Positions 8,558 to 19,577 of a stretch of 64,000 bases of DNA are shown here, in pieces. The number at the start of each line of letters is the position of its first letter. Within the stretch, counting starts at the first letter, position 1. The position numbers and the translations under genes are program-made. The DNA is from Micrococcus sp. (GTDB taxonomy: Bacteria > Actinomycetota > Actinomycetes > Actinomycetales > Micrococcaceae): contig JASBVO010000002.1 of assembly GCA_029961105.1 (NCBI GenBank), positions 124,001-188,000 of the forward strand. Reading direction: 5' to 3'. The notes under the pieces were generated by a model that did not search any database, was not told the origin of the DNA, and worked only from the letters and a program-made list of their open reading frames with translations.

Positions 8558-8770
8558 TCAGCAGAACCATCCCCAGAAATTACACCAGTACGCGTTCGAT
8601 CCCGCGCCGGCGCCCATGGTGGAGAGTTCACCACCGGACTTGTACGAGGGCTGGGTCGAGGGAGCGAGGACGGGTTCAGAGGTCGAGGTCTCCACGGCAG
8701 CGGCCGGGGAGACGATGAGGGCGGACGAGACGAGCACAGCGGCCATCGAGGCCAAGAGGGGGCGTTTCAT
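8558..8770 (-). CDS. Exported 70-aa peptide precursor with a Cys-flanked aromatic tail
   Basis: MKRP start, then a hydrophobic signal core (AAVLVSSALIV) and a likely AAA cleavage site at residues 23-25, leaving a mature peptide of about 45 aa. The middle is Ser/Thr/Pro-rich. The last ten residues are YWCNFWGWFC: two Cys (63 and 70) bracket NFWGWF, and the second Cys is the final residue. I do not recognise the family. The gene sits between a divergent response regulator and a kinase gene 12 bp downstream, so it may encode the ligand or an accessory of that system. A GATAAT -10 exactly 6 nt before the ATG supports this start over an in-frame ATG ten codons upstream. Confidence 0.7.
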   Translation of the reverse strand: MKRPLLASMAAVLVSSALIVSPAAAVETSTSEPVLAPSTQPSYKSGGELSTMGAGAGSNAYWCNFWGWFC

Positions 8771-8776
8771 GACTTC

Positions 8777-8862
8777 ATTATCAGGGTCTGACCAGCGCAT
8801 TACCAGCGTGTCGCACCATTTACAGGTTCTTCCAAGGTCTGAGAGGTATCCGCGGTTACGCT
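8777..8862. promoter_or_regulatory. Divergent leaderless promoters for the peptide-kinase and regulator genes
   Basis: On the minus strand GATAAT (8777-8782) is 6 nt from the peptide ATG; on the plus strand TACGCT (8857-8862) is 6 nt from the regulator ATG. Neither gene has a ribosome site, so both mRNAs are probably leaderless. The 74 bp between the two -10 boxes would carry any operator for the response regulator. Confidence 0.5.
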
Positions 8863-8868
8863 GGGGTC

Positions 8869-9549
8869 ATGCCAGACCGCAATATCGCCGTGCTCATCGT
8901 CGATGACCAACCGCTCATGAGCGGCGCCCTGAAGGTGCTCGTCGAGAACGCACCGAACATGCACTGCGTCGGCATCGCGGCCAACGGCGCCGAGGCGCTG
9001 GAGGCCTGTCAGGCCACCCACCCGGACGTCGTGCTCATGGACATGCAGATGCCGGTCATGGGCGGGGTGGAGGCCACGGCGCGCATCTCCGCGGAGTTCC
9101 CTGAGACCAGCGTCCTGGCCATCACGACCTTCACGTCCGAGCCGTACCTCGTGCCCGCCCTCCGTGCCGGCGCCGGCGGGTACCTGCTCAAGGACGCCGA
9201 ACCCGAAACCATCGTCAGCGCCATCCGTAGCGTCCACCGCGGCGAATCGGTCCTCTCCCCCGCCGTGACGCGCAAGCTGCTGTCCTCCATCGAGGACGAC
9301 CGGCCCGTCGGGAATGGGGCGAGGCCCGGGGACCCGGACGGGTCCGAGCTGACCCCGCGCGAGCTGGACGTGCTGCGGTTGCTGGCCCGAGGCCGGTCGA
9401 ACACCGAGATCGCCGAGGAGCTGCACATCTCCGAGTCCACCGTGAAGGCGAACCTCACGAAGATCATGGACAAGCTCGAGGTGCGTGACCGCGTCCAGGC
9501 GATCATCCGCGCCGCGCAGCTGGGCCTGGTCACCCTGTCCCTCGACTGA
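8869..9549 (+). CDS. NarL/LuxR-family response regulator
   Basis: A 226-aa two-domain regulator. The receiver domain (3-120) has the acidic pair DD at 12-13, the phosphoacceptor Asp58 in VVLMDMQMP, a conserved Thr in ITTFT and Lys in YLLKDA. The C-terminal LuxR HTH (about 155-215) contains [26 protein letters not shown]. It is encoded divergently from the exported-peptide and kinase genes and is presumably phosphorylated by that kinase. Likely targets include the shared 98-bp intergenic region, but no clear inverted repeat identifies a binding site. Confidence 0.92.
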   Translation: MPDRNIAVLIVDDQPLMSGALKVLVENAPNMHCVGIAANGAEALEACQATHPDVVLMDMQMPVMGGVEATARISAEFPETSVLAITTFTSEPYLVPALRAGAGGYLLKDAEPETIVSAIRSVHRGESVLSPAVTRKLLSSIEDDRPVGNGARPGDPDGSELTPRELDVLRLLARGRSNTEIAEELHISESTVKANLTKIMDKLEVRDRVQAIIRAAQLGLVTLSLD

Positions 9550-9591
9550 GGCGCACTGACCGGCAGCGATCGCGCCGAGAAGCGCCCACCC

Positions 9592-10872
9592 TCAGGCCCG
9601 CACCACCGGCAGGTCCGCGAACCGGGTGGTGTACTGCGGAGAGGCGAACTCCCGCCGCATCGTCCACGACCCCTGCTCGGCCAGTCCGCCCCGGCCCAGG
9701 CCGATCGAGGCCGCGCCGAACCGGCCACGTACCCTTTCCAGGACCTCCTCCAGGTGCCGGTCCGGCTCCGGTCCCCCGAAGCCCTCGAGCATGTCCTGTG
9801 CACTCCCAGCAGGTTCCAGCCCGGTCAGCATCACGCCGGCGCGGGTGTAGGGCACGCCGGCGGTGAGCACGGAGCGCATCGCGGCCACGGCCGAACGGGT
9901 GATGGTGATCGGGTCCGCCGTCGCCCTCGGCAGGGCCACCGCCCGGGACACCGAGCCGTCCGGTCCGGAGAACCTCGAGGTCCCGGCCGTCACGGTGACC
10001 ATCCGGGCCTGCTGGCCCTGCACGGCCAGCCGGGCGGCGGCCCGCTGGGCGTAGACGTTCATGACGTCGTCCATCTCCGCAGCGGTGCTGACCGGTCGGG
10101 AGAAGGACCGCGAGAAGATGACCTGGGCCGGGCCGGCGTGCTCGTCCACGTCCGGCACGCACGCCGTTCCGCCCAGCTCCAGCACCGTCCGCTCCAGGAC
10201 CACCGAGAACCGGGACCGGATCCACGCGGGGTCCGCGGCCTTCAGCTCCGCGATCGTCCGGATGCCCAGCCGGTCCAGTTTCTCGCCCGTCCTCCGGCCC
10301 ACACCCCACACCTCGGTGACCGGCAGCCGGGACATCAGCGCCTCGACCGCGCGCGGCCGCTCCGCGACGGAGAACACCCCGCGGATCCGCACATCGCCCG
10401 GATTGTTCTTGGCCACGTGATTGGCGAACTTGGCCAGGGTCTTGGTCGGGGCGATCCCCACGCACACCGGCAGCCCCAGGTGCCGCTGCACCGCCTGGCG
10501 GATACGCCGTCCGGCGCCCACGACCTGCTCGGGCGTGCCGGCCAGCCCGAGGAAGCACTCATCGATGGAGTACACCTGCTGCCAGGTACCCCACCGGCCC
10601 AGCAGTTCCATCACGCGCGCGGACATGTCCCCGTACAGCTCGTAGTTCGAGGACCGGGCCACCAGTCCCCAGGCACCGGCCTGCGGGGCGAGCTGGAACC
10701 ACGGCGTCCCGGTCTTCACCCCGAGTGCCTTCGCCTCCGGGGACCGCGCCACCACGCAGCCGTCGTTGTTGGACAACACCACCACGGGACGTCCCTCCAG
10801 CCCCGGATCGAAGGCCCGCTCACAGGAGACGTAGAAGTTGTTGACGTCCACCAGCGCCATGGCCTCGCTCAT
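9592..10872 (-). CDS. umuC: Y-family DNA polymerase, UmuC-type
   Basis: A 426-aa translesion polymerase. Catalytic acidic residues are visible in [16 protein letters not shown] near the N-terminus and in YSIDECFL near residue 105. Helix-hairpin-helix and little-finger regions follow ([22 protein letters not shown]). The length matches UmuC. The ATG at 10872 is 8 nt from a GGCAGGAG ribosome site, while a GTG one codon upstream is only 5 nt from it. umuD lies 43 bp upstream in the same direction, giving the usual umuDC order. No clear LexA box was found in front of the operon. Confidence 0.9.
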   Translation of the reverse strand: MSEAMALVDVNNFYVSCERAFDPGLEGRPVVVLSNNDGCVVARSPEAKALGVKTGTPWFQLAPQAGAWGLVARSSNYELYGDMSARVMELLGRWGTWQQVYSIDECFLGLAGTPEQVVGAGRRIRQAVQRHLGLPVCVGIAPTKTLAKFANHVAKNNPGDVRIRGVFSVAERPRAVEALMSRLPVTEVWGVGRRTGEKLDRLGIRTIAELKAADPAWIRSRFSVVLERTVLELGGTACVPDVDEHAGPAQVIFSRSFSRPVSTAAEMDDVMNVYAQRAAARLAVQGQQARMVTVTAGTSRFSGPDGSVSRAVALPRATADPITITRSAVAAMRSVLTAGVPYTRAGVMLTGLEPAGSAQDMLEGFGGPEPDRHLEEVLERVRGRFGAASIGLGRGGLAEQGSWTMRREFASPQYTTRFADLPVVRA

Positions 10873-10915
10873 CACCGCTGCTCCTGCCGCCCGGTCACGT
10901 CTGCTGGCAGACCCG

Positions 10916-11419
10916 TCACAGTCGGTGCAGGCAGTAGGTCGCCACGCCCCAGACCCGCAGCCCCTCGGGTCCGGAGGCCGGCAGCACCACCGGGGCGGCG
11001 CCGTCGTCTGACTCCAGGGCCACGGTAGCCGGCCCTGCCGCGGACCGGGCGCCGTGGCCGGTCACGGGCGAAGGCACGCCCTCCGCACGGCCGGGCACGG
11101 CATCCTCGAGCCTCAGCCGGCGCACCACCAGCTCGCCGTCGAGGACCGCCACCACCACGGACCCGTGGCGCGGGGTGACGGCCCGGTCCACCACCAGCTC
11201 GTCGCCGTCGTGGATCCCGGAGGCGGCCATCGCACTGCCGGCCACGCGCATCAGGAAGGTGGAGGTCCGGTCCCGGACCAGCTCGCGGTTCAGGTCGAGG
11301 CCGCCGTCCAGGTAGTCACGCGCCGGGGACGGGAAGCCGTGGGCTCGCGGCGTCTGCGGCTGTGCGCCGGGGCCCGACGTCGGCCCGCGGCCGCGCGCTC
11401 CGGGCGCCGGGATGGACAT
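10916..11419 (-). CDS. umuD: UmuD-like LexA/S24-family protein with both catalytic residues replaced
   Basis: A 167-aa protein that aligns without gaps to E. coli UmuD from GFPSPA through the DGE-L-V stretch. The position of catalytic Ser60 is Ala63 (RVAGSAM where UmuD has ASGDSM), the position of Lys97 is Arg100 (GELVVRRL where UmuD has GEFTVKKL), and the Cys24-Gly25 cleavage site is His27-Gly28. It has a longer, Pro/Gly-rich N-terminus and an insertion after residue 105. It should fold like UmuD and sit with the adjacent UmuC, but self-cleavage by the normal mechanism is not expected. It begins 9 bp after the stop of the upstream gene. Confidence 0.82.
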   Translation of the reverse strand: MSIPAPGARGRGPTSGPGAQPQTPRAHGFPSPARDYLDGGLDLNRELVRDRTSTFLMRVAGSAMAASGIHDGDELVVDRAVTPRHGSVVVAVLDGELVVRRLRLEDAVPGRAEGVPSPVTGHGARSAAGPATVALESDDGAAPVVLPASGPEGLRVWGVATYCLHRL

Positions 11420-11428
11420 GGCCGGGTC

Positions 11429-12565
11429 TCAATCCTCGGGCGCGGGGCCGGAGGACTCGTCGTCGTCCCCCGCCGAGGGGCGGGACGACGACGGCGAGGG
11501 GCTCGGACTCGAGGACTCCGAGGGCGGCTCGGAGGGGGACGGCGCGGCGCTGGCGCTCTCCTGCGCCCGGCGTCGGGCCTCTTCCTCGGCCCGGCGCTGC
11601 GCCTCGGCCTGACGCGCCGCCTCCTGGCGGGCGGACTCCTGACGGGCGATCTCCGCCTGCCGCGCCGCCTCCTGCTGCCGGGCGATCGCGGCCTGGCGGG
11701 CCTCCTCCTCCTTGCGTGCAGCCTCCTCGCGCTCCCGCGTCAGCAGGACCTTGCGGGTGGACTGCAGTGAGGCCAGCTCGGCCTCGGCCTCGGCCAGCGC
11801 ACGGCTGAGCCGTTCCTGCAGCCGGGGCACGTCCTCCGCCCAGGCGAGGGAGGACAGGGACGATCCCTCGGGGTCGATCGCGGCGAAGACCTTCTCCGCG
11901 GTGACGCCCTGTTCCACGGCGGCCGCGACGGTCTCGATCTGGGCGTCCGCCTCCGATGACGTGCCCGGACCGCCCGTGGGCAGGCCCCGCAGGACCTCGA
12001 CCACGGGCGCCACGCGGCCCGGCAGGGTGCAGGCCATCGACGGGGAGTACAGGCCGGCCTGCTCGGTACGGGCCGTCTCCCGGGCCTCGCGCAGGTCCAC
12101 CCCGAGCTGCTCCATCGGCTGGTGGGGCACCGGCACGGCCAGTCCCGCCTCCACCTGGGCGATGTTGACCACCTGGCCGCCGGAACGCGCGAGAACCACC
12201 CGGGTGCCGTCCGGACCGTTCGCGTCCTCGGCGAACTGCAACTGGACGGAGCCTCCGGGCTCCAGCATCCCGGCCAGGTTGTCCGCCGATTCCTCGGCCA
12301 GGCAATGGTCGAGGGACTCCTGCTGGCCGTCGGCCGGGGGCAGCGGCGCCCGTACCCCGGCCAGGGTGACGGTCTCCTCCGTGCCATCCATGTTCACCAC
12401 GAAGGTCTGGCCGTCCTCCACGCGCACCACGTTGGCGAAGGACTGTGCGGTGCGCACGCCCTTGATGGCGCTGAGGACGGCCAGGGTCAGCAGCAGGGCC
12501 GCCAGTAGCACGAAAGCGATGATGCCCAGGACGGAGATCCGCCCAGAGGTTCGCTGTTCAGTCAT
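11429..12565 (-). CDS. Membrane-anchored degenerate SNase-fold protein with coiled-coil tail
   Basis: A 378-aa protein. One membrane helix lies at about 11-35. Residues about 45-175 resemble the staphylococcal-nuclease/thermonuclease fold (VEDGQTF, VTLAGVRAP, VVNIAQVEAGLAVP), but the nuclease catalytic positions equivalent to Arg35, Asp40 and Glu43 are not conserved, so activity is doubtful. Residues about 245-335 form a long Ala/Glu/Arg/Gln coiled coil, followed by a Ser/Pro/Asp-rich tail. An AGGAAG ribosome site precedes the ATG. It is 9 bp upstream of umuD and could be co-transcribed with umuDC. Role unknown. Confidence 0.65.
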   Translation of the reverse strand: MTEQRTSGRISVLGIIAFVLLAALLLTLAVLSAIKGVRTAQSFANVVRVEDGQTFVVNMDGTEETVTLAGVRAPLPPADGQQESLDHCLAEESADNLAGMLEPGGSVQLQFAEDANGPDGTRVVLARSGGQVVNIAQVEAGLAVPVPHQPMEQLGVDLREARETARTEQAGLYSPSMACTLPGRVAPVVEVLRGLPTGGPGTSSEADAQIETVAAAVEQGVTAEKVFAAIDPEGSSLSSLAWAEDVPRLQERLSRALAEAEAELASLQSTRKVLLTREREEAARKEEEARQAAIARQQEAARQAEIARQESARQEAARQAEAQRRAEEEARRRAQESASAAPSPSEPPSESSSPSPSPSSSRPSAGDDDESSGPAPED

Positions 12566-12647
12566 GGTCTTCCTGCGCTGGTGGAGGGGCGGGGCCGAGG
12601 GCCCGCGGGCTCAGCGAAGTCTAGCAAGCGGGACCCTCACCCCAGAC

Positions 12648-13865
12648 TCAGTCCTGCCGCCGGTAGAACGGCAGCTCCACCACGGTGAACGGCTCGGCCT
12701 TACCCCGCAGGTCCACGGCCAGTTCGGTGCCGGGTTCCCGGTGCGCGACGTCCACTCGGGCCAACGCGATCGGATAGCCCAGCGTCGGGCTGGGGATGCC
12801 GGAGGTGACCTCGCCGATCCGGTTGCCGTCGGCGTCGAGCACGGCATACCCGGCCCGGGCGGCGCGGCGACCGGCCGCCTTCAGCGCCACCAGCGCCTGG
12901 CCCGAGGTGGTTCCGGTCCCGGCCTCGCGGGCCGCCAGCAGGGCGTCCCGGCCCACGAAGTCCGTCTCCTTGGACTTCAGCGGCACGGCCATCCCGACGC
13001 CGGACTCGGCGGGCAGGTGCCCCAGGTCCAGCTCATTGCCGTACAGCGGCATGCCGGCCTCCAGGCGCAGCGAGTCCCGGCTGGCCAGCCCGCAGGGCAG
13101 CAGCTCGACGCCGGCCGCGGCGCCCGCCGAGGCGAGGGCGTTCCACACGGCCGTGGCCGCCGCGGACAGCTCCTCGCGGTCGGCCAGCGGGCCGATGATC
13201 AGCTCGAAGCCGTCCTCGCCGGTGTACCCGGTGCGCGCCAGCAGCACGGGCACCTCCCCGGTGCCGTCGCCACCCGCGGCCCCCGTGCGCACCGTCGCGG
13301 TCCGCGCCGCGTAGTACTTCAGCTCGGGCAGGCTGTCGGCCTCCTCCTCCGGCAGCACCGCGGACAGGACGCGGGCAGCCTGGGGACCCTGGATGGCCAC
13401 CAGGGCCGTCTGCGCCGACTCGTTGCGTACGGTGGCCTCGAAGCCGACGGAACGCTCGGTCAGGGCGGCCGCCACGGAGGAGGCGTTGCCGGCGTTGGGC
13501 ACCACCAGGTACTCACGCGCCGAGTCGTCCTGGCCGTCGTCCAGCCGGTAGACGATCAGGTCGTCCAGGATGGTGCCGGCCTCGGTGCAGATCAGCGAGT
13601 ACTTGGCCCGCCCCGGCGCCACGTTGGAGACGCGCGCGGTCAGGGCGTAGTCCAGGGCCTCGGCGGCCTGCGGGCCGGTGACCCTGACCTCACCCATGTG
13701 GGAGAGGTCGAACAACCCTGCCGCCTTGCGCACGGCGTGGTGCTCGGAGAGCTCCGAGCCGTACTTCAGCGGCATCTGCCAGCCGCCGAAGTCGGTGAAC
13801 GTCGCCCCGGCCTCGGCGTGGACGGCGTGCAGCGGGGTGGTGCGCAGGTCTTGGTTCGGTGACAT
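12648..13865 (-). CDS. gcvT: Aminomethyltransferase, glycine cleavage system T protein
   Basis: A 405-aa folate-dependent T protein that releases ammonia and 5,10-methylene-tetrahydrofolate from the aminomethyl-lipoyl H protein. It shows the N-terminal TPLHAVHAEAGATFTDFGGWQMPLKY region, DLSHMGEVRVTGPQA, and RTGYTGEDGFELI, all typical of GcvT. Two ATGs are available: GACAGGAG abuts the first (13871), so the second (13865), 6 nt away, is better placed. It follows gcvP by only 12 bp and shares its glycine-riboswitch leader. The H-protein gene is not in the window. Confidence 0.93.
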   Translation of the reverse strand: MSPNQDLRTTPLHAVHAEAGATFTDFGGWQMPLKYGSELSEHHAVRKAAGLFDLSHMGEVRVTGPQAAEALDYALTARVSNVAPGRAKYSLICTEAGTILDDLIVYRLDDGQDDSAREYLVVPNAGNASSVAAALTERSVGFEATVRNESAQTALVAIQGPQAARVLSAVLPEEEADSLPELKYYAARTATVRTGAAGGDGTGEVPVLLARTGYTGEDGFELIIGPLADREELSAAATAVWNALASAGAAAGVELLPCGLASRDSLRLEAGMPLYGNELDLGHLPAESGVGMAVPLKSKETDFVGRDALLAAREAGTGTTSGQALVALKAAGRRAARAGYAVLDADGNRIGEVTSGIPSPTLGYPIALARVDVAHREPGTELAVDLRGKAEPFTVVELPFYRRQD

Positions 13866-13877
13866 GGACATCTCCTG

Positions 13878-16877
<3,000 letters not shown>

Positions 16878-16917
16878 GGGTTCTCCTCCAAGGCGCTTCC
16901 GGGCGCGGATCGGTACC

Positions 16918-17140
16918 TCCCCGCTCTGTCATCGACCTGAGAGATTCCGCCCGCATCTGGAGGATACGTGCTTGCACCGTCGGTGGCCGAGGCGTTGGGG
17001 ACCCGGCACTTTCCAGAGACGCCGACCCCGCGCGGTACATGGGCCTGAGAGATTCTCGGGGAGAGTTTGCTCCTTCGGCGTCCGGCGCTGCGGGACCCGG
17101 AGGCCCGGTTCCCTCAGCACCGGCACTCTCCCGCGCGGGA
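16918..17140 (-). promoter_or_regulatory. Tandem glycine riboswitch upstream of gcvP-gcvT
   Basis: Read on the minus strand, two consecutive aptamers share the family's conserved elements: GGGAGAGTGCC with GAAGGAGCAAACTC and GAATCTCTCAGG in the first (about 17020-17140), then CTCTGGAAAG, CCACCGACGGTGCAAGC and GGAATCTCTCAGG in the second (about 16918-17020). The second aptamer ends about 40 nt before the gcvP ATG, so glycine binding probably opens expression of the operon. Limits are approximate because the P1 stems were placed by eye. Confidence 0.9.
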
Positions 17141-17249
17141 GGTGTGGCGTGCCCACTAGTCTGTCACAGCCGCGCCGCCGCTGCCCCACCGTTCCGCTGG
17201 ATTGCCCGTGACCCCTCATCGGTGTCCACGTGCGGGCCTCCCGAACGGC

Positions 17250-18161
17250 TCAGAACACCGGCAGCCCGCCGGTCACGCCCAGCACCGTGCCGGAGACGTA
17301 GCTCGCCTCGGCCGGGCTGGCCAGGAACACGTAGGCCCCGGCGAGCTCGGCGGGCTGGCCGATCCGGCCCAGCGGGGTGTCCGCGCCCATGTGGGACACG
17401 GCCTCGGGAGTCTTGGTGGCCGGCTGCAGCGGCGTCCAGACCGGTCCGGGAGCCACCGCGTTCACCCGGATGCCCTTGGACCCGAGCTCCCCGGCCAGGT
17501 TGGCGGTGACGTTGTTCAGCGCCGCCTTCGTGGCGGCATAGTCGATCATCGTTTCCGAGGGCTGGTAGGCCTGCACCGAGGTGGTGTTGATGACGCAGTC
17601 GCCGTGGGACAGGTGCGGCACGCAGGCGCGGGTCAGCCACAGGGTGCCGTACAGGTTGGTCCGAACCGCCCGGTCCAGGTCCTCGGTTCGCAGGCCCTCG
17701 ATCCCGGGCTCTCCGCGGGCCCAGTGGTAGCCGGCGTTGTTGACCAGGATGTTCAGGCCACCCAGCCCCGCGATCGCCTCCTCGGCGATCCGTTCGCATT
17801 CCTGCTCGTCCCGCAGGTCCCCGGGCACGGTGACCGCGGTGCGGCCGGCCTTGTCGATCCAGCCCACCACGTCCTGGGCGTCCTCCTCCTCCTCGGGGAG
17901 GTAGTTGATCGCCACGTCCGCGCCCTCGCGGGCGAAGGCGATCGCCACCGCCCGGCCGATGCCCGAGTCCCCGCCCGTGATGAGGGCCTTGAGGCCCTCG
18001 AGCCGGCCCCGGCCGACCCAGCTGGACTCGCCGTGGTCCGGCACCGGGTCCATCGCGGCGGTCAGTCCCGGCGGCTCCTGCTGCTGCGGCGGCATGGTCC
18101 CGTCCCGCCCCGCCATCGACTGCGCGTGCCGCGCCACCTGCGGATCCTCGTGCTGCGTCAT
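17250..18161 (-). CDS. SDR-family oxidoreductase (YghA/YhdF-like)
   Basis: A 303-aa short-chain dehydrogenase with the extended N-terminus typical of stress-associated YghA/YhdF-type SDRs (residues 1-55 Gln/Pro-rich). The NADP site is ITGGDSGIGRAVA, followed by NNAG, and the catalytic Ser in INTTSVQ, Tyr and Lys in YAATK. An AAGGA ribosome site lies upstream. It stands alone between the riboswitch region and the MFS gene. The family reduces aldehydes or sugars and is often induced by general stress; the substrate is unknown. Confidence 0.88.
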   Translation of the reverse strand: MTQHEDPQVARHAQSMAGRDGTMPPQQQEPPGLTAAMDPVPDHGESSWVGRGRLEGLKALITGGDSGIGRAVAIAFAREGADVAINYLPEEEEDAQDVVGWIDKAGRTAVTVPGDLRDEQECERIAEEAIAGLGGLNILVNNAGYHWARGEPGIEGLRTEDLDRAVRTNLYGTLWLTRACVPHLSHGDCVINTTSVQAYQPSETMIDYAATKAALNNVTANLAGELGSKGIRVNAVAPGPVWTPLQPATKTPEAVSHMGADTPLGRIGQPAELAGAYVFLASPAEASYVSGTVLGVTGGLPVF

Positions 18162-18305
18162 CGCTTCGTTCCGTCCTTCGCGCCGGCCGGCCCCATGCCG
18201 GGGCCCTCCCCCTCGTCACCGTAGGCCCGTGCCGCGGTTCGGCGAAACCCCCGCGTCTCCTCCTCAGCGACTGTCCCTCCGTGCCTTCCGTTCAGCTTCT
18301 GCCGT

Positions 18306-19538
18306 TCAGCGCCGCCGCAGCCACAGGGGCACGCTGGCCACCAGCAGCACTCCCGCGACGCCGGCGAACGTCGGCCCCGAGCCCAGGTAGGTGAACCCGA
18401 GCCCGCCGAGGAGGCCGGCCGCGCCCAGCCCACCGTCGAAGGTCATGTTCCACCCGACGCTGGCCTGGCCGCGGCTCCGGGCCCGGGCGAAGGACATCAC
18501 CAGGCTGGCGGACTGCACGGCCCCCACGCCCAGGCCCATCAGCACCAGGCAGCCGGCGAGCACCCACCCCGGCTGGGCCAGGGCCACCGTGACCAGGCCG
18601 AGCACCGTCATGACGATGCCGACCGTGTACACGGCTCCCGGGTTCCCGCGGTCGGTCAGCGCGCCGGCCACCCAGCGGCCCACCACCGCGGCAGCCTGCA
18701 TGGTCGCGATGAACAGGGCGGGATTCGCGGTCTGACCTCCCGGCCCGAAGGCGATGACGAGCCCGTACGCGCACATGCTCACCAGGAACGGCACCAGCAC
18801 CGGGACGAGCCCGGACCATAAGGTTCCCGACGCGCGGGCCCGTCTTCGGTGCGCGGCGTCCGGACCAGCACCGGCACCCGCCGGGCTGTCCATCCCGGAC
18901 GCGGCTGCTGCGGGCGCGGCCGCCGCGTCCGTGGTCGCCTGCGTGGTGGTTCCCGCGGGCACGGTGGACCGGGAGGGGACGAGCCGCATCACCGGCAAGG
19001 CCAGCAGCACCGCCGCGGCGGCGACGAGACGGAACGTCTCCAGCGGCACCTGGGCACTGAACCACAGTCCCAGCGGGGCCCCGACCGCGGCGGCCGCCGC
19101 CGTCGTGGCCCCGAACTGCCCCAGCGCACGGCCGACCCGTTCCGGCCTGGTGACCGCCGGGACGGCCGCGGTAGCGAGGACCACGAGGATCCCGAACCCG
19201 CAGCCCACCGCCAGCCCCGTCACCAGCAGGCCCGCCACCGGGTCCGGGATGAGGACGGCGGCACCGTGTCCGGCGGCCATCAGCAGCAGGGCGCCGCCGA
19301 TCGCCCGGCGAGGCCCCCAACGCCGCTGCAGGGCCGGCGCCACGGGCTGGACGGCGATCACGCTGACCATCATGACCAGCAGCAGGGTCCCGCCGGTGAC
19401 GGACGACAGTCCCCGCTCCACGCTGATCGGGACCATGGTGGAGTAGCTGAGGAAGAAGCCGGAGAATCCCCACACCGCGATCCACATCAGGCCCAGCAGG
19501 GCCGAGGAGCCTCGGGTCAGGACAGTCTGCGCACTCAT
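18306..19538 (-). CDS. MFS transporter
   Basis: A 410-aa major facilitator with about 12 membrane helices and a hydrophilic central loop near 195-245 rich in Ala, Thr and Arg. It starts MSAQTVLTRGSSALLGLMW; the open frame continues upstream but overlaps the divergent gene. A TACGGT -10 at 19545-19550 is exactly 6 nt from this ATG, supporting a leaderless start here. The next gene upstream is divergent (TIGR01777 family). The transported compound is not predictable from sequence. Confidence 0.82.
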   Translation of the reverse strand: MSAQTVLTRGSSALLGLMWIAVWGFSGFFLSYSTMVPISVERGLSSVTGGTLLLVMMVSVIAVQPVAPALQRRWGPRRAIGGALLLMAAGHGAAVLIPDPVAGLLVTGLAVGCGFGILVVLATAAVPAVTRPERVGRALGQFGATTAAAAAVGAPLGLWFSAQVPLETFRLVAAAAVLLALPVMRLVPSRSTVPAGTTTQATTDAAAAPAAAASGMDSPAGAGAGPDAAHRRRARASGTLWSGLVPVLVPFLVSMCAYGLVIAFGPGGQTANPALFIATMQAAAVVGRWVAGALTDRGNPGAVYTVGIVMTVLGLVTVALAQPGWVLAGCLVLMGLGVGAVQSASLVMSFARARSRGQASVGWNMTFDGGLGAAGLLGGLGFTYLGSGPTFAGVAGVLLVASVPLWLRRR

Positions 19539-19544
19539 CCCCTC

Positions 19545-19571
19545 ACCGTAGGCATGGGTCGGTGCAAGACT
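19545..19571. promoter_or_regulatory. Back-to-back leaderless -10 boxes
   Basis: TACGGT (minus, 19545-19550) precedes the MFS ATG by 6 nt, and AAGACT (plus, 19566-19571) precedes the TIGR01777-family ATG by 6 nt. The two start codons are only 39 bp apart, so the promoters must overlap and may exclude each other. Confidence 0.45.
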
Positions 19572-19577
19572 GGCCCC

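Noticed and set aside
9592-11419. A LexA box in front of umuDC
   Set aside because: I looked for a TCGAAC-N4-GTTCGA-like site before umuD and before the upstream gene and found none convincing.
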